Below, piece by piece: positions 36,486 through 47,665 of a stretch of 64,000 bases of DNA. Made by a program: the position numbers and the translations under genes. Source of the DNA: Jeotgalibacillus sp. R-1-5s-1 (GTDB lineage: Bacteria; Bacillota; Bacilli; Bacillales; Jeotgalibacillaceae); the NCBI RefSeq assembly GCF_004405105.1, contig NZ_SORW01000053.1:258978-322977 (forward strand), read 5' to 3'. Below the pieces are notes generated by a model. That model was not told where the DNA came from. It saw only the letters and a program-made list of their open reading frames with translations, and made no database searches. Each line of letters starts with the position of its first letter. The stretch's first letter is position 1.

Positions 36486-38183
36486 TTACGACGTGAATTT
36501 TTGCTGCTCCTGCTTCTCTTTTTCCTCTTCAACAAGCTTTCTTCTTAAAATCTTACCTACCGCTGTTTTAGGAAGCTCATCACGGAATTCATAAATTCTC
36601 GGAACCTTGTAAGCTGCCAGATTCTTGCGGGCAAATTCATCGAGCTCTTCCTGGGTTGCCTGCGCTCCCTGTTTTAAAACAACAAACAACTTCACCGTTT
36701 CTCCGCGATATGCATCAGGTACCCCAACAGCTACCACTTCCTGTACTGCAGGATGCTCGTACATCACTTCTTCGATTTCACGTGGATAAATATTGAATCC
36801 ACCGGCGATAATCATATCCTTTTTACGATCAACTACATAAAACATACCCTGTTCATCCATATAACCTAGGTCTCCAGTGTAAAGCCAGCCGTCACGCAGA
36901 ATTGCCGCAGTTTCTTCCGGCTGATTCCAGTATCCCTTCATGACCTGTGGACCCTTCACGATAATTTCACCGACTTCTCCCGGGGGAAGCTCCTGTCCCG
37001 TTTCCATCGATACAATCTTCGAATCTGTATCCGGCCATGGAACACCGACACTTCCTTTGATCCGCTTTTGATCCCAGATAAAATTGGCATGTGTAACAGG
37101 TGAGGATTCAGTTAAACCGTAACCTTCCACCAGCTTTCCGCCTGTCAGCTTTTCGAATTTTTCCTGTACTTCAACCGGCAGAGGAGCTGAACCGCTTATG
37201 CATGATTCAACAGACGTTAAATCGTATTTCTTAAGATCAGGGTGATTTAAAATGCCGATGTAAATGGTAGGTGCACCCGGAAAAATCGTCGGCTTTTGCT
37301 TATGAATCGTCTTCAATGCTGTTTCAACATCGAATTTCGGAAGAAGGATCATTTTGTATCCCTGCATAATGGAAAGAATCATGACCGTTGTCATACCATA
37401 CACATGGAAAAACGGCAGGATGCCCATGATGCTTTCTTCGCCCTTTTTATTTTTGTACAGCCAGGCATCACACATAGACGCATTTGCAATCAGATTCTTA
37501 TGAGTGAGCATTACGCCCTTAGGAAAGCCGGTTGTTCCACCTGTATACTGCAGAATTGCTACATCCTCTTCAAAATTCAGCGATGGCACTTCCGGATCCG
37601 GGGTAGCCGTTTTAAGAATTTCTGTTAACAGATGATTGCTTCCTGCATGCTCCACCTTTACCGTAATACCATATTGCTTTTTTTGAATGAAAGGATAAAT
37701 CAGGTTTTTGGGAAACGGCAGAAAATCCTTAATCCCTGTAATGATCATATGCTCAAGGTCAGTATCGTTAAAAACCTTGGACACGCGCGGGAATAAAATA
37801 TCCAGCGTAACAATGGCTTTTGCTCCAGAATCCTTCATTTGATACTCAATTTCACGTTCCGTATAAAGCGGGTTTGTTTGTACAACAACTCCCCCGGCAT
37901 ACAGAATACCATAGTAGGCAATGACAGACGCCGGCGTATTTGGCAGCATAATCGCTACCCTGTCTCCCTTTTTAATACCGATATCCTGAAGATACTTTGC
38001 CATTTTTAAGGATGACTCATGCATTTCCTTAAAAGTGAATTCCTTCCCCATGAAATGAACAGCTTTTTTGTCGGGGTACGTGACCGCTGCCTCTGTCAAA
38101 TATGCATGGACAGGTTTTGGATCATACTGCAGTGTTGTGGGAATCGTGTCTGGATATAAGTTCAGCCATGGCTGTGCAGACAT
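36486..38183 (-). CDS. lcfA: Long-chain fatty-acid-CoA ligase
   Basis: Activates fatty acids with ATP and CoA for beta-oxidation. It has 565 residues of the ANL adenylate-forming family. The P-loop is YTGGTTGFPKG (about 212-222). EGYGLTESSP, GWLYTGDLGYMDEQG, VDRKKDMIIAGGFNIYPREIEE and the C-terminal lysine in LPKTAVGKILRRKL are present. AAGGAGG lies before the ATG. The promoter overlaps a perfect cre, so glucose repression through CcpA is expected. First gene of the lcfA-etfA operon. Confidence 0.96.
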   Translation of the reverse strand: MSAQPWLNLYPDTIPTTLQYDPKPVHAYLTEAAVTYPDKKAVHFMGKEFTFKEMHESSLKMAKYLQDIGIKKGDRVAIMLPNTPASVIAYYGILYAGGVVVQTNPLYTEREIEYQMKDSGAKAIVTLDILFPRVSKVFNDTDLEHMIITGIKDFLPFPKNLIYPFIQKKQYGITVKVEHAGSNHLLTEILKTATPDPEVPSLNFEEDVAILQYTGGTTGFPKGVMLTHKNLIANASMCDAWLYKNKKGEESIMGILPFFHVYGMTTVMILSIMQGYKMILLPKFDVETALKTIHKQKPTIFPGAPTIYIGILNHPDLKKYDLTSVESCISGSAPLPVEVQEKFEKLTGGKLVEGYGLTESSPVTHANFIWDQKRIKGSVGVPWPDTDSKIVSMETGQELPPGEVGEIIVKGPQVMKGYWNQPEETAAILRDGWLYTGDLGYMDEQGMFYVVDRKKDMIIAGGFNIYPREIEEVMYEHPAVQEVVAVGVPDAYRGETVKLFVVLKQGAQATQEELDEFARKNLAAYKVPRIYEFRDELPKTAVGKILRRKLVEEEKEKQEQQKFTS

Positions 38184-38232
38184 TGAACAACCTCCTTAAG
38201 ATAATTTTTAGAAAATTCCCATTTCTGATTTC

Positions 38233-38261
38233 ATTATAACCAATAGAGAAAGCGGTTACAA
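38233..38261 (-). promoter_or_regulatory. SigA promoter and CcpA cre box of lcfA
   Basis: Minus-strand TTGTAA (38256-38261), 17-base spacer, TATAAT (38233-38238). TTGTAACCGCTTTCT (38247-38261) matches the cre consensus WTGNAANCGNWNNCW at every position and covers the -35, where CcpA would block RNA polymerase. Confidence 0.85.
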
Positions 38262-38287
38262 TTTTTTCTATGAAAAAAGACACAGAA

Positions 38288-38350
38288 AAAGTTTTGGATT
38301 GAAGGAAAAGCGCTCTGAATGGTGCACTTTTCCTCAACTAAAGCTTTTCC
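38288..38350 (-). terminator. Possible long-stem terminator after yshE
   Basis: Imperfect hairpin with GGAAAAGTGC / GCGCTTTTCC inner arms and outer GAAAAG/CTTTTTC pairing. It lies downstream of the microprotein and upstream of the lcfA promoter. Confidence 0.45.
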
Positions 38351-38360
38351 CGTGTCATTT

Positions 38361-38441
38361 TTACATTGTGACCCAGTATACAATACCGATGACAATAAAA
38401 ACTGCGCAGCAGCCGATTAATATTTTTGAAAGTGTTTCCAT
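38361..38441 (-). CDS. Predicted 26-residue membrane microprotein
   Basis: Not a known gene to me. On the minus strand ATG 38441 opens a 26-codon frame ending at TAA 38361-38363. AAAGGAG lies seven bases upstream of the ATG and overlaps the yshE stop codon (TAAAGGAG), which suggests translational coupling to the DUF350 gene. The product has a short polar N-terminus (METLSK) and then an almost uninterrupted hydrophobic segment with two adjacent cysteines (ILIGCCAVFIVIGIVYW), so a single transmembrane helix. A role as an accessory subunit of YshE is inference from position only. Confidence 0.65.
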   Translation of the reverse strand: METLSKILIGCCAVFIVIGIVYWVTM

Positions 38442-38453
38442 TACTGTTCTCCT

Positions 38454-38864
38454 TTACATGATACTCGCGCCGACTACAAAAGATAACCCAACCGAGATAA
38501 TCATTGAAATAAACCCGACAGCTTTATTGCCGTTACCAATTTCTGTGTCCACGTTAAATCTTGGTGTCAGAAACTCAAACATAAAGTAAGCGATGAGTAG
38601 CAATACATAACCGAAAACGCCCCAGCCAATCATGGCCAAAAGGGTATCATGCTGATCAATTGAGCTCGTAAAAATGTTTGCTATTCCGAATATCTTTCCG
38701 CCAGTCGCCATGGCAACAGCCATATTCCCTTTTTTAATTTCTTCCCAGTTATTATATTTAGTGACCAGCTCAAAAACAGCCAGAAATAAAATCATACATA
38801 AAACGACGACACTGTAATAACCGGCTGATTCCACGAGTGGATGACTCCAAAAGGCTTCCATCAT
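38454..38864 (-). CDS. yshE: DUF350 membrane protein (YshE)
   Basis: A 136-residue protein with four predicted transmembrane helices and the DUF350 pattern: YYSVVVLCMILFLAVFELVTKYNNWEE, then a KGNMAVAMATGGKIFGIANIF repeat, and NKAVGFISMIISVGLSF. Function is not established; proteins of this family often occur in envelope-stress contexts. An AGGTG site lies before two adjacent Mets. It follows mutS2 on the same strand, as in B. subtilis. A microprotein frame directly follows its stop. Confidence 0.9.
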   Translation of the reverse strand: MMEAFWSHPLVESAGYYSVVVLCMILFLAVFELVTKYNNWEEIKKGNMAVAMATGGKIFGIANIFTSSIDQHDTLLAMIGWGVFGYVLLLIAYFMFEFLTPRFNVDTEIGNGNKAVGFISMIISVGLSFVVGASIM

Positions 38865-38991
38865 TATTCACCTGCTGTTTCATTTATTTAAGAGATGCGA
38901 ATGTCCAGGGCATCTCACAGATTCGCAAAACCGATTTGAAAACCCAGGAGGTGACAGGTCCATCCCCTCCCGATTGTTCGTCGCTGAAAAG

Positions 38992-41352
38992 CTATTTGAA
39001 CTCTACAATCGTTACGCCACTGCCGCCTTCTCCATCTTCACCAAGACGAACTCTTTTGACAGAACGGTGATTTTTAAGTTTTTCCTGAACACCTGAACGC
39101 AATGCGCCGGTTCCTTTGCCATGAATGATGGATACTCTCGGATAACCTGCCAAAAGCGCATCATCTATATATTTATCCACGCGGATCAGGGCGTTTTCAA
39201 AACGTTCTCCTCTCAGATCCAGTTCCAGGCTGACGTGAAAATCTTTCCCTTTCACTGTAGCGAGTGGCTTCGGTTCCTGTTTTTTCTCACCCTTAATAAA
39301 TTCAAGATCTTTTTCTTCCACTTTCATTTTAAGAATACCCATCTGGACAGCCCATTCTTTATCAGCTGTTTTATCAAGCAGAATCCCTTTTTGACCGAAG
39401 CTTAATACATTTACTTCATCGCCGGGCTGAAGTTTTCGTTTAGTTTGTTCAGGCTGTTTTTTCTTCCCTGACTTTTTCAGCTCAGGCGCAGCACCTTCGA
39501 GCCGTTTGCGCGCTTCAATGAGCTCGTGCTCTTTAATGTCCGCGTGCTTTTCGAAGCGCAATTGTCTTAGTTCAGACATAATTTTTTCTGCTTCTGCCTT
39601 CGACTGTTCAACAATCTCATTGGCTTTTATGCGGGCCTTTTCGTAGAGATCTTCTTTTCGCTGATAATAATCAGCCATTTGCTTTTGAAGATCACGATGG
39701 ATATTTTCAGCGTCCTTCAGCAGCTCCTGCGCTTCACTGTAATCCGTCTCTGCGCTTTTACGACTTGCTTCAAGAGAGGCTATCATCGTTTCAACAGCCC
39801 TGGAGTCTGTACCGATGAATGTTTTTGCGTGATTGATCACATGGTCGCTAAGTCCAAGCCGTTTTGAAATGTCAAATGCATTACTTCGCCCTGGCACTCC
39901 GATTAAAAGACGGTAAGTCGGGCTCAGCGTATCAACATCAAATTCAACACTGGCATTCACAACACCTTCGCGGTTATAACCGTAAGCTTTAAGTTCCGGA
40001 TAATGGGTCGTTGCCACAACGCGTGCGCCCATTCCATGAACTTCATCGAGAATGGAAATAGCAAGTGCCGCTCCCTCCTGAGGATCTGTCCCGGCGCCAA
40101 GCTCATCAAACAGGACAAGGCTCCCTTCATCTGCCTGTTTTAATATATCCACAATATTCACCATGTGCGAAGAAAACGTACTTAAACTCTGCTCAATCGA
40201 CTGTTCATCTCCAATATCAGCATAGACAGACTCAAATACGGCAATTTTTGATCCGTCCAAAACCGGTAAAGGAAGTCCTGCCTGTGCCATCAGCGTACAT
40301 AAGCCAATCGTCTTCAGCGTGACTGTTTTCCCCCCTGTATTCGGTCCGGTGATTACAATCGCGGAAAAATCTTCTCCGAGGTATATATCGTTGGCCACTG
40401 CCTCATCCATAGGTAGCAGCGGATGACGCGCTTTATTCAGATTGATGATACCTTCACCGTTTACTTCAGGCTTTGTGGCTTTAATACTTCGGCCATATTT
40501 CGCTTTTGCAAACATAAAGTCAAGTTCACCAAGAATGTCAACTGTTAAAAGGAGGCTGTCTGCTTCCTCTTGAACGTCCTGGGTCAGCGCGAGCAGGATT
40601 TTTTCGATTTCTTCCTGTTCCTTTAACCGCTGTTCACGGAGCTGATTGTTAAATTGTACGATGGATTCGGGTTCAATAAATAAAGTCTGCCCCGATGAAG
40701 ACTGATCGTGGACAATCCCGCCATAATGACTGCGATACTCCTGCTTAACAGGTATAACGTAACGGTCATTTCTGATAGTGATGACCGCATCAGACAGCAT
40801 GGTCGCCGCATTTTTTGAACGAATCGCACTTTCAAGCTTTTCACGTACCCGGCTTTCACTTGTACGGATTTTCTGTCTGATGGAACGGAGCTCATGGCTT
40901 GCCGAATCCAGCACTTCGCCATTTTCATCAATCGATTCAAAAATTTTATGTTCAAGCGGAGTCAGAACAACGAGACTCTCTTTTTTTTCGAGAATAATCG
41001 GAATATGGATTTCTCTTTCTTCCATCATATGATCAACAAAGTTTCGGATATTTTTACCGGCCCGGATCGTACTTGCAACCTGTACGAGTTCAGCAGCACT
41101 TAACATCCCACCAATCTGAGCGCGTTTAATGTGCGGTCTGATATCAAAAATTCCGCCAAGCGGCATGCCGCCTTTGACCCGCAGAATGGTAGCTGCCTCG
41201 TCCGTTTCATCCTGCCAGCGCAGCACATCCTCCAGATTTGAAGATGGCGCAAGCTTTTCAATACGGTATGCACCAAGTGAAGAAGCGGCGAATTCAAGCA
41301 CCTGTTGTCTGATTTTAATAAATTCAAGCGTTTTTAAAGTCTTTTCATTCAA
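38992..41352 (-). CDS. mutS2: MutS2 (endonuclease/ribosome-rescue MutS family protein)
   Basis: A 786-residue MutS2: core and clamp regions, ATPase with Walker A GPNTGGKT (336-343) and [14 protein letters not shown] (Walker B). A long coiled coil lies at about 510-610 and a C-terminal Smr domain at about 712-786 ([24 protein letters not shown]). MutS2 lacks the mismatch-recognition domain of MutS. It has been linked to suppression of recombination and, in B. subtilis, to splitting collided ribosomes. 13 bases separate it from polX. Confidence 0.96.
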   Translation of the reverse strand: MNEKTLKTLEFIKIRQQVLEFAASSLGAYRIEKLAPSSNLEDVLRWQDETDEAATILRVKGGMPLGGIFDIRPHIKRAQIGGMLSAAELVQVASTIRAGKNIRNFVDHMMEEREIHIPIILEKKESLVVLTPLEHKIFESIDENGEVLDSASHELRSIRQKIRTSESRVREKLESAIRSKNAATMLSDAVITIRNDRYVIPVKQEYRSHYGGIVHDQSSSGQTLFIEPESIVQFNNQLREQRLKEQEEIEKILLALTQDVQEEADSLLLTVDILGELDFMFAKAKYGRSIKATKPEVNGEGIINLNKARHPLLPMDEAVANDIYLGEDFSAIVITGPNTGGKTVTLKTIGLCTLMAQAGLPLPVLDGSKIAVFESVYADIGDEQSIEQSLSTFSSHMVNIVDILKQADEGSLVLFDELGAGTDPQEGAALAISILDEVHGMGARVVATTHYPELKAYGYNREGVVNASVEFDVDTLSPTYRLLIGVPGRSNAFDISKRLGLSDHVINHAKTFIGTDSRAVETMIASLEASRKSAETDYSEAQELLKDAENIHRDLQKQMADYYQRKEDLYEKARIKANEIVEQSKAEAEKIMSELRQLRFEKHADIKEHELIEARKRLEGAAPELKKSGKKKQPEQTKRKLQPGDEVNVLSFGQKGILLDKTADKEWAVQMGILKMKVEEKDLEFIKGEKKQEPKPLATVKGKDFHVSLELDLRGERFENALIRVDKYIDDALLAGYPRVSIIHGKGTGALRSGVQEKLKNHRSVKRVRLGEDGEGGSGVTIVEFK

Positions 41353-41365
41353 TTGCTTTCTCTCC

Positions 41366-43078
41366 TTATTGATGGCGTTTCAGAAAACGGGAAAGCTCAT
41401 CAAACGTTTTTGCATTCATAACGGACTCTTTTTTCAGCCAGCCTTTTCGACCTGTTTTAACACCAAGCTCCATAAATTCCAGATGAATCGTATCATGGGC
41501 ATCCGTATTAATGAATACAGGTACGTTGTGCTTTTGAGCGAGCGCTACGTATTCACTGTTTAAATCAAACCTGTGTGGATTCGCATTCAATTCAAGGCCT
41601 GTATTTGTTTCTGCCGCTCTTTTCACGAGCCAGTCCATATTGACACGATACCCTTTTCTTTCTCCGACAATACGGCCGGTCGGATGCGCAATAAAATCAA
41701 CATGTGGGTTCACAAGAGCTGTTTCAAGTCTCTCCCTGATCTGTTCCTCTGACTGTGTAAAAGAGGAATGGATAGAGGCAATGACAATGTCGAGCTCTTT
41801 AAGAAGCTCATCCTCATAATCAAGCGACCCATCCGGAAGGATATCCATTTCAATTCCTGCAAGAATCTCGATATCATCATACTTTTCATTTAATGCTCTT
41901 ATCTCACTGATCTGATTTCTTAAGCGTTCAGCTGACAGCCCATTGGCAACACGCAAGTAATGGGAGTGATCTGTGATAGCCATGTAATCGTACCCTTTTT
42001 GGCGGCATGCTTCAATCATTTCCTCCAAAGAATAAGCACCGTCACTCCAGGTCGTATGCATGTGAAGATCACCTCTGATGTCATCAAGGGTGATCAGAGC
42101 TTCAGCTTCTTCATGCCGGGATGTTTCCGTGCCATCTTCCCTCAGTTCAGGCGAAAGAAATGTCATGCCAAAGTGGGCAAAAAAGGCTTCTTCGCTTTCG
42201 AACGTTTTCACTTCTCCTGTCTCAAGGTTTTCAACGCCATATTCACTGATCCGCTCACCGCGTTCTTTCGCTATCTGGCGCATTTTTACATTATGATCCT
42301 TTGAGCCCGTAAAATGATGGAGCGTTGTAGCAAATGCCTGATCCTCTACAAGCCGGATATCGACCGACAGCTCATACTCACGTTCCAGAACGACAGAAAC
42401 TTTTGTGTTTCCTGCTGACAGTACTTCCTTTAAACCTGGTATGGTTAAAATCTGATCTTTAACCTTCTCCGGCTGATCTGTAGAGGCAATATAATCAAGG
42501 TCTTTTACGGTCTCACTGTTTCGTCTTAAACTGCCGGCACGTGAAAAGCGGCTGATCTCATCAATCCCTGCAAGAAATCCATCCAACTCTTCAGCTATTG
42601 GCAATACTGCTGAAATCGGCAGTCTCTCCGGGCGGCTGCCGGCATTCAAAAGCGCTGCCAGTATTTTTTCCTCTGTTTTTGCCCCGAAGCCGGATAGCTG
42701 CTGAACCTTGCCTTCCTCACAGACACGCTTCAAATCTTCGGCGGATTCCACACCGAGCTCCTGATAGAGGCGGGCAATCTTTTTTCCGCCAAGCCCCTGA
42801 AGTTTTAATAGTGGAATTAACCCTTCCGGCACTTCTTCCTTAAGCGAATCAAGGACAGATGATTGACCGGTTTCCATGTATTCTTCAATGACAGCAGCCG
42901 TGCCTTTACCGACTCCTTTCAAGGCTTTAACATCTTCAATCTGTGAGAGGCTTCTCTGATCTGTCTCCAGTGCCTGGGCTGCTTTTCTGAACGCGCTGAT
43001 TTTAAACGGATTCTCCCCTTTCAGCTCCATATATACCGCAATTTTCTCAAGCAGTCTGATGATTTCTTTTTTGTTCAT
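41366..43078 (-). CDS. polX: DNA polymerase X with PHP domain
   Basis: Family X gap-filling DNA polymerase for base-excision repair with a C-terminal PHP nuclease domain. It has 570 residues. The N-terminal 8-kDa helix-hairpin-helix region contains LKGVGKGTA (53-61) and LQGLGGKK. The polymerase active site is [13 protein letters not shown] with D193 and D195; the third Asp is in ELSVDIRLV. The PHP domain begins near 335 with [11 protein letters not shown] and continues AITDHSH, GIEMDI, IASIHSS and NTDAH. Cotranscribed with mutS2. Confidence 0.96.
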   Translation of the reverse strand: MNKKEIIRLLEKIAVYMELKGENPFKISAFRKAAQALETDQRSLSQIEDVKALKGVGKGTAAVIEEYMETGQSSVLDSLKEEVPEGLIPLLKLQGLGGKKIARLYQELGVESAEDLKRVCEEGKVQQLSGFGAKTEEKILAALLNAGSRPERLPISAVLPIAEELDGFLAGIDEISRFSRAGSLRRNSETVKDLDYIASTDQPEKVKDQILTIPGLKEVLSAGNTKVSVVLEREYELSVDIRLVEDQAFATTLHHFTGSKDHNVKMRQIAKERGERISEYGVENLETGEVKTFESEEAFFAHFGMTFLSPELREDGTETSRHEEAEALITLDDIRGDLHMHTTWSDGAYSLEEMIEACRQKGYDYMAITDHSHYLRVANGLSAERLRNQISEIRALNEKYDDIEILAGIEMDILPDGSLDYEDELLKELDIVIASIHSSFTQSEEQIRERLETALVNPHVDFIAHPTGRIVGERKGYRVNMDWLVKRAAETNTGLELNANPHRFDLNSEYVALAQKHNVPVFINTDAHDTIHLEFMELGVKTGRKGWLKKESVMNAKTFDELSRFLKRHQ

Positions 43079-43136
43079 GGGACAGGTTCCTTTCCTTATA
43101 AAATACTTTTATAGTCAATTTACCTTATCTTCTCTT

Positions 43137-43176
43137 AAAAAAGCCCGGAATCCTTGTTATGGAATTCCGGGCTTTT
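43137..43176 (-). terminator. Terminator of zapA-cvpA
   Basis: AAGCCCGGAAT / ATTCCGGGCTT (43141-43174) with a T-run on the minus strand, ten bases after the cvpA stop. Confidence 0.87.
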
Positions 43177-43183
43177 GAAAATG

Positions 43184-43732
43184 TTACGATGAAGGCTCCT
43201 GTGCATTCAGCCACCAATCTTTTACCTGTTCTGAAAATACCGGCGTCTGCTGCAAAATAAATTCTGCAATTCCTGAACCGGCTAAAGTATCCTGAATTGA
43301 ATTCATCGGAACCATGGCCGCAATATAAATGAGGACAAATAAGATCACATACATTTCAACAAACCCTAAAATCCCACCGCCAAATATATTAAGCGGGCGT
43401 AACATAGGGAATTGAGCCACGGAATCAAACATCGATCCAATCAGCTGCATCACAATTTTCGCACCGAAAAAGATGATGGCAAAAGCAATGATCCGGTAGT
43501 AGGCCTCTTCAAAGTTAACCGTGTCTGCAATAAAGGCCAGCTGTGACCCGGCGTCAAAAGCAGGATAAGGTATCCACAACGTCAGCTTCGGTGCCAGAAC
43601 ACTGTAGTATTTGTAAGCCAGAAAAAAGGCAATAAAAAAGCCGACCAGATGAATAAGTTGTAAGATAAAGCCCCGGCGTAATCCGATGATAAAGCCGGTC
43701 ACAAGAAAGACTAACAGCAGCAAATCCAGCAT
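43184..43732 (-). CDS. yshB: CvpA-family membrane protein (YshB)
   Basis: A 182-residue protein with four hydrophobic segments and the CvpA pattern (DLLLLVFLVTGFIIGLRRGFILQLIHL; IFGGGILGFVEMYVILFVLIY). In E. coli CvpA is tied to colicin V export and purine genes; its function in Bacillus is unclear. ATG 43732 aligns with homologues. A TTG one codon upstream (43735) has better spacing to AAGGG and could be used instead. It follows zapA by a few bases and is cotranscribed with it. Confidence 0.9.
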   Translation of the reverse strand: MLDLLLLVFLVTGFIIGLRRGFILQLIHLVGFFIAFFLAYKYYSVLAPKLTLWIPYPAFDAGSQLAFIADTVNFEEAYYRIIAFAIIFFGAKIVMQLIGSMFDSVAQFPMLRPLNIFGGGILGFVEMYVILFVLIYIAAMVPMNSIQDTLAGSGIAEFILQQTPVFSEQVKDWWLNAQEPSS

Positions 43733-43739
43733 CAAGCAT

Positions 43740-44000
43740 TCAATCCCTTAGTTTTTTTAATTCGTTCTCTAATTCTTCGATTTCTTCTTTTAACTTTAAA
43801 AAATCATGGACAGCATTCACAGCCGTTAAAACGGCCAGTTTTGATGTATCAAGTGAAGGGTTGATCGAGCTGATCTCCCTCATTTTATCATCAACCATTG
43901 AGGCAACAAGTCTGATGTGAGACGTGGACTCACTGCCGACGATGGAGTATGATTGTCCATAGATGTCAACGTTTATTCGATTTTTACCGTTATTCGACAA
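43740..44000 (-). CDS. zapA: Cell division protein ZapA
   Basis: Promotes FtsZ filament bundling at the Z ring. It has 86 residues from a TTG at 44000, with GGGGG eight bases upstream, matching the usual length; the longer in-frame start is unlikely. The [17 protein letters not shown]-terminal fold and [18 protein letters not shown] are typical. A short coiled coil ([13 protein letters not shown]) ends the protein. Paired with yshB. Confidence 0.94.
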   Translation of the reverse strand: MSNNGKNRINVDIYGQSYSIVGSESTSHIRLVASMVDDKMREISSINPSLDTSKLAVLTAVNAVHDFLKLKEEIEELENELKKLRD

Positions 44001-44271
44001 CGCAGCTGCCCCCATTCTCAAGAATCCTAATCACTATCATAACATGTTCATTTTGCAGATCAAAATAAAAGTTGATATTATTTACTTTTTATTGGATTTT
44101 CAATTCACAAACTGACAAATTCAGCACTGGACTGCATGATACTTTTAAAATAAAGGCTTATCATCCTATGAATCTATCCAATCCGGTTTTTGACAGTGAC
44201 GATCTAAAGTCCATTGATATCATGGTTTATCTGAATCAACATTGTACAAATAGACAATAAGGAGTTTCCAA

Positions 44272-45189
44272 ATGCCAAACACTGTTTTAACTGTTTCACA
44301 AAGCGATCTGCAGAAGATGCAGGACTATTATAAAAGAAGTTTAAAATCAAATCCACCTCAAGGTGCCGTTTTTGCAGCAAAAACACCTACCTATTCAGTA
44401 ACCGCCTATAAATCCGGAAAAGTATTGTTTCAGGGCAAGGACGGGGAGACTGAAGCAGCAAAGTGGGGAACTGCCGATGCCAAACGGACTGTCAAAGCGG
44501 CGGCCTCATCGGCTGATCTGCCTCAGAACATTGCAACGATGTCACTGATTGGAACGGATGAAGTTGGAACAGGTGACTATTTCGGACCAATCACTGTTGT
44601 GGCAGCTTATGTAAAAAAAGAGCAGATTCCTCTTTTGAAGGAACTTGGAGTAAAGGATTCCAAGCACTTAACGGATGAAACGATTGTCAAAATCGCCAAG
44701 GATCTGATCCGCACCATTCCCTACAGTCTCCTGACGCTCCCGAATGAGAAATATAACGAAAAGCAGGCACAGGGCTGGAGTCAGGGGAAGATTAAAGCCG
44801 TACTACATAACCAGGCCATTCTTCATTTACTGAAGAAAATGAATCAGGAAAAGCCTGAAGGTGTATTAATTGATCAGTTTGCAGAAAAGCAGGTGTATTA
44901 CCGCCATATTCAAAATGAAAAAACAATCTATCGTCAGAATGTGTATTTCAGTACGAAAGCAGAAGGGATTCATTTAGCAGTGGCTTCAGCTTCCATCATC
45001 GCCCGCTATGCCTTCATTAAAGCAATGGACCAGCTCAGCGAAAAAGCAGGATTTACGATTCCTAAAGGTGCCGGCGCAAAGGTTGACCAGGCTGCCGCAA
45101 AGTTGATCAGAAAGTTTGGCGAAGAAGAGCTGTACACATTTGCGAAGGTTCATTTTGCGAATACCCAGAAGGCGAAAAAGCTGATATAA
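44272..45189 (+). CDS. rnhC: Ribonuclease HIII
   Basis: Degrades RNA in RNA-DNA hybrids. It has 305 residues. The N-terminal substrate-binding TBP-like domain (about 1-85) separates it from RNase HII. The catalytic part begins IGTDEVGTGDYFGP with D96 and E97. The later acidic ligands are in GVKDSKHL and LIDQFAEKQVY, with AVASASIIARYAF after. AAGGAG lies before the ATG. It is on the plus strand, divergent from zapA as in B. subtilis. The 44001-44271 gap shows no other gene. Confidence 0.96.
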   Translation: MPNTVLTVSQSDLQKMQDYYKRSLKSNPPQGAVFAAKTPTYSVTAYKSGKVLFQGKDGETEAAKWGTADAKRTVKAAASSADLPQNIATMSLIGTDEVGTGDYFGPITVVAAYVKKEQIPLLKELGVKDSKHLTDETIVKIAKDLIRTIPYSLLTLPNEKYNEKQAQGWSQGKIKAVLHNQAILHLLKKMNQEKPEGVLIDQFAEKQVYYRHIQNEKTIYRQNVYFSTKAEGIHLAVASASIIARYAFIKAMDQLSEKAGFTIPKGAGAKVDQAAAKLIRKFGEEELYTFAKVHFANTQKAKKLI

Positions 45190-45195
45190 CATAAA

Positions 45196-45230
45196 ACGGG
45201 CCCGCACTCATCTGAGTACGGGCTCTGTTT
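45196..45230. terminator. Bidirectional terminator between rnhC and pheT
   Basis: GGGCCCGCACTCA / TGAGTACGGGCTC imperfect stem with flanking A and T runs. It serves both convergent genes. Confidence 0.85.
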
Positions 45231-45238
45231 TCGTTTAA

Positions 45239-47653
45239 TTATGAACGCAGTTCTGCTCCTGCCTTTTCTTTTACCGCTTCGAGAACACGGTTGTGAACGT
45301 TTCCGACTTCTTCATCTGTCAGTGTACGTTCAGGATCCATATACAGAAGTGAGAAAGCAAGTGACTTCTTGCCCTCTTCCATACGATCCCCTTCATAAAG
45401 GTCAAACAGCTGAACGGATTTCAGCAGTTTACCACCCGCTTCTTTAATGATGGTCTCAAGCGTGCCTGCGTTTACTGTGCGATCCGTTACAAGTGCAATA
45501 TCACGTGTAATAGATGGATAACGCGGAATGGCACTGTATTTAAGAGGTTCCGCATCGTGTGCATACACAGATTCAAGCTTCACTTCAAATACGTACGTTT
45601 CCTTTAAATCAAGCTCTTTTTCTTTCACCGGATGAACCTGACCAACGATACCGATCTGCTCTTCTTTAAAGTAAATCGCTGCAGTCCGTCCAGGATGAAG
45701 CTGATCCATTTTGGCTGTTTCATAACGAATCTCTTCCTTAATCCCAAGACGGTCCCAGATCGCATCAAGGATTCCTTTTACTACATAGAAGTCAACAGGC
45801 TTCTTCTCACCCTGCCACGGATGCAGCTGCCACAGGCCTGTCAGTGCTCCGGCAAGATGCTCCTCTTCTTTTGGAAGCTCCTGATCAGCTGTTTTCAAGA
45901 ACACTGAGCCAATTTCATAAAAGGCTGAAGAGTCTTTTTGTCTTGCGCGATTATAGGAGACACTCTCAAGCAGCTGTGGAATGATGCTCAGTCGCAACTG
46001 GCTGCGCTCCTCACTCATAGGCATTAACAGCTTCACTGTCTCAGTCGTATCAAGCGCAAACTCAGTCGCTTTCTGTTCGTTTGTCAAAGAATACGTCACA
46101 GCCTGTGTAAGGCCTGCTCCTTCAGCTGTCTGGCGAATTAAGCGGCGCTTTTGCTGTCTCGCAGAAAGTCCGCCCGGATTTGTCGCGTGAACCGGAAGTG
46201 TCATTGGAATAAGATCATATCCATACAGTCTCGCTACTTCCTCAATCAGATCTTCTTCAATTTCCAGATCTCCACGTCGAGTTGGTGCTGAAACATGGAT
46301 CACGCCATCTGATTCTTCTGCCGTAATCTGCAGGCGGCGGAACAGATCAAGAACTTCATTTTCCGAAAGGTCCGTTCCTGTTACGCGATTGATTTTCTCA
46401 AGAGAAACAGAGATTCTCTTCTCTTCCTTTGAAAGCTCATCAAAGGCAACGGTTCCTTCTGAAACGTCCCCTTCTGCGTACTGAGCCATCAGCTGGGCAG
46501 CACGTTCTGCAGCAAGGGCAACACGTTTCGGATCCACACCTTTTTCAAAGCGGGAGCTTGCTTCACTGCGCAGTCCAAGATCCTTTGAAGTCTGGCGGAC
46601 CGATGACGGAGCAAAATAGGCTGATTCAATGACAACATTCACAGTTTCAGACGTTACTTCACTGTCATAGCCGCCCATCACACCGGCAATCGCGATTGGC
46701 TCTTTGCCGTTTGTAATAACGAGGTGATGAGACTGAAGTGTGCGCTCCGCTTCATCAAGTGTTTTAATTTTTTCGCCTTCATTTGCGAGGCGGACCAGGA
46801 TTTCACCTGTGCCAACCTGATCAAGGTCGAATGCATGTAAAGGCTGACCATATTCAATCAAAATATAGTTGGTAATGTCCACAATATTGTTATGAGGACG
46901 AATACCAGCTGCAACTAATCGATTCTGCATCCATTGTGGTGATGGCTTTACCTTTACGTTTTTTACGACCTTCGCCAGGTAAACAGGATTTTCTTTTTTC
47001 GCCTCAACCGTCAGCTTAACGTCATCAGCTGCCTGTTTTGAAACCGTGTCATAACTCAAATCAGGAAGCTTTACCAGACGATCTAAAATCGCACCGACCT
47101 CATACGCTACCCCGATCATGCTCATCGCATCCGCACGGTTCGGTGTCAAACCAAGTTCAAGGATAGAATCATCAAGCATCAGCGCTTCAATCGCATCCGC
47201 TCCAACTTCAGCATCCTGAGGGAAGTTGAAAATTCCTTCTGAATACTCCTTTGTCACAAGCTTTCCTTCAACACCGAGTTCCTGCAGGGAACAAATCATT
47301 CCGTGAGAAGCTTCACCGCGAAGCTTCGCTTTTTTAATCTTAAAATTATCCGGCAGAACAGCTCCAACCTTAGCTGCAGCAACCTTCTGACCTGCGCCAA
47401 CGTTCGCTGCGCCACAGATAATCTGTACAGGCTCTTCTTCACCAACGTCCACCTGGCAAATATTCAGTTTATCTGCCTCAGGATGTTTTTCACATGACAG
47501 CACGTGTCCAACGACAACACCGCTGATTCCTTCACCTGGAACCTCGACTCCTTCCACTTCGATGCCGGAGCGGGTGATTTTATCTGCGAGCTCCTCAGGT
47601 GTAATGCCCGATAGATCTACATATTCTTCTAACCATTTATATGATACAAACAT
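45239..47653 (-). CDS. pheT: Phenylalanine-tRNA ligase, beta subunit
   Basis: Forms the alpha2-beta2 PheRS with pheS. It has 804 residues. The EMAP-like tRNA-binding domain (about 39-150: [24 protein letters not shown]) is followed by B3/B4 editing and B5 domains ([38 protein letters not shown]). A catalytic-like core and the C-terminal FDX-ACB anticodon-binding domain follow ([13 protein letters not shown]...). It lies 12 bases after pheS. Confidence 0.97.
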   Translation of the reverse strand: MFVSYKWLEEYVDLSGITPEELADKITRSGIEVEGVEVPGEGISGVVVGHVLSCEKHPEADKLNICQVDVGEEEPVQIICGAANVGAGQKVAAAKVGAVLPDNFKIKKAKLRGEASHGMICSLQELGVEGKLVTKEYSEGIFNFPQDAEVGADAIEALMLDDSILELGLTPNRADAMSMIGVAYEVGAILDRLVKLPDLSYDTVSKQAADDVKLTVEAKKENPVYLAKVVKNVKVKPSPQWMQNRLVAAGIRPHNNIVDITNYILIEYGQPLHAFDLDQVGTGEILVRLANEGEKIKTLDEAERTLQSHHLVITNGKEPIAIAGVMGGYDSEVTSETVNVVIESAYFAPSSVRQTSKDLGLRSEASSRFEKGVDPKRVALAAERAAQLMAQYAEGDVSEGTVAFDELSKEEKRISVSLEKINRVTGTDLSENEVLDLFRRLQITAEESDGVIHVSAPTRRGDLEIEEDLIEEVARLYGYDLIPMTLPVHATNPGGLSARQQKRRLIRQTAEGAGLTQAVTYSLTNEQKATEFALDTTETVKLLMPMSEERSQLRLSIIPQLLESVSYNRARQKDSSAFYEIGSVFLKTADQELPKEEEHLAGALTGLWQLHPWQGEKKPVDFYVVKGILDAIWDRLGIKEEIRYETAKMDQLHPGRTAAIYFKEEQIGIVGQVHPVKEKELDLKETYVFEVKLESVYAHDAEPLKYSAIPRYPSITRDIALVTDRTVNAGTLETIIKEAGGKLLKSVQLFDLYEGDRMEEGKKSLAFSLLYMDPERTLTDEEVGNVHNRVLEAVKEKAGAELRS

Positions 47654-47665
47654 CTGGAGCCCTCC

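Noticed and set aside
44101-44140. Third 21-bp-type array near TTCACAAACTGACAAATTC
   Set aside because: Only two imperfect units about 11 bases apart; does not show the 21-base step of the arrays at 24.6 and 53.6 kb.
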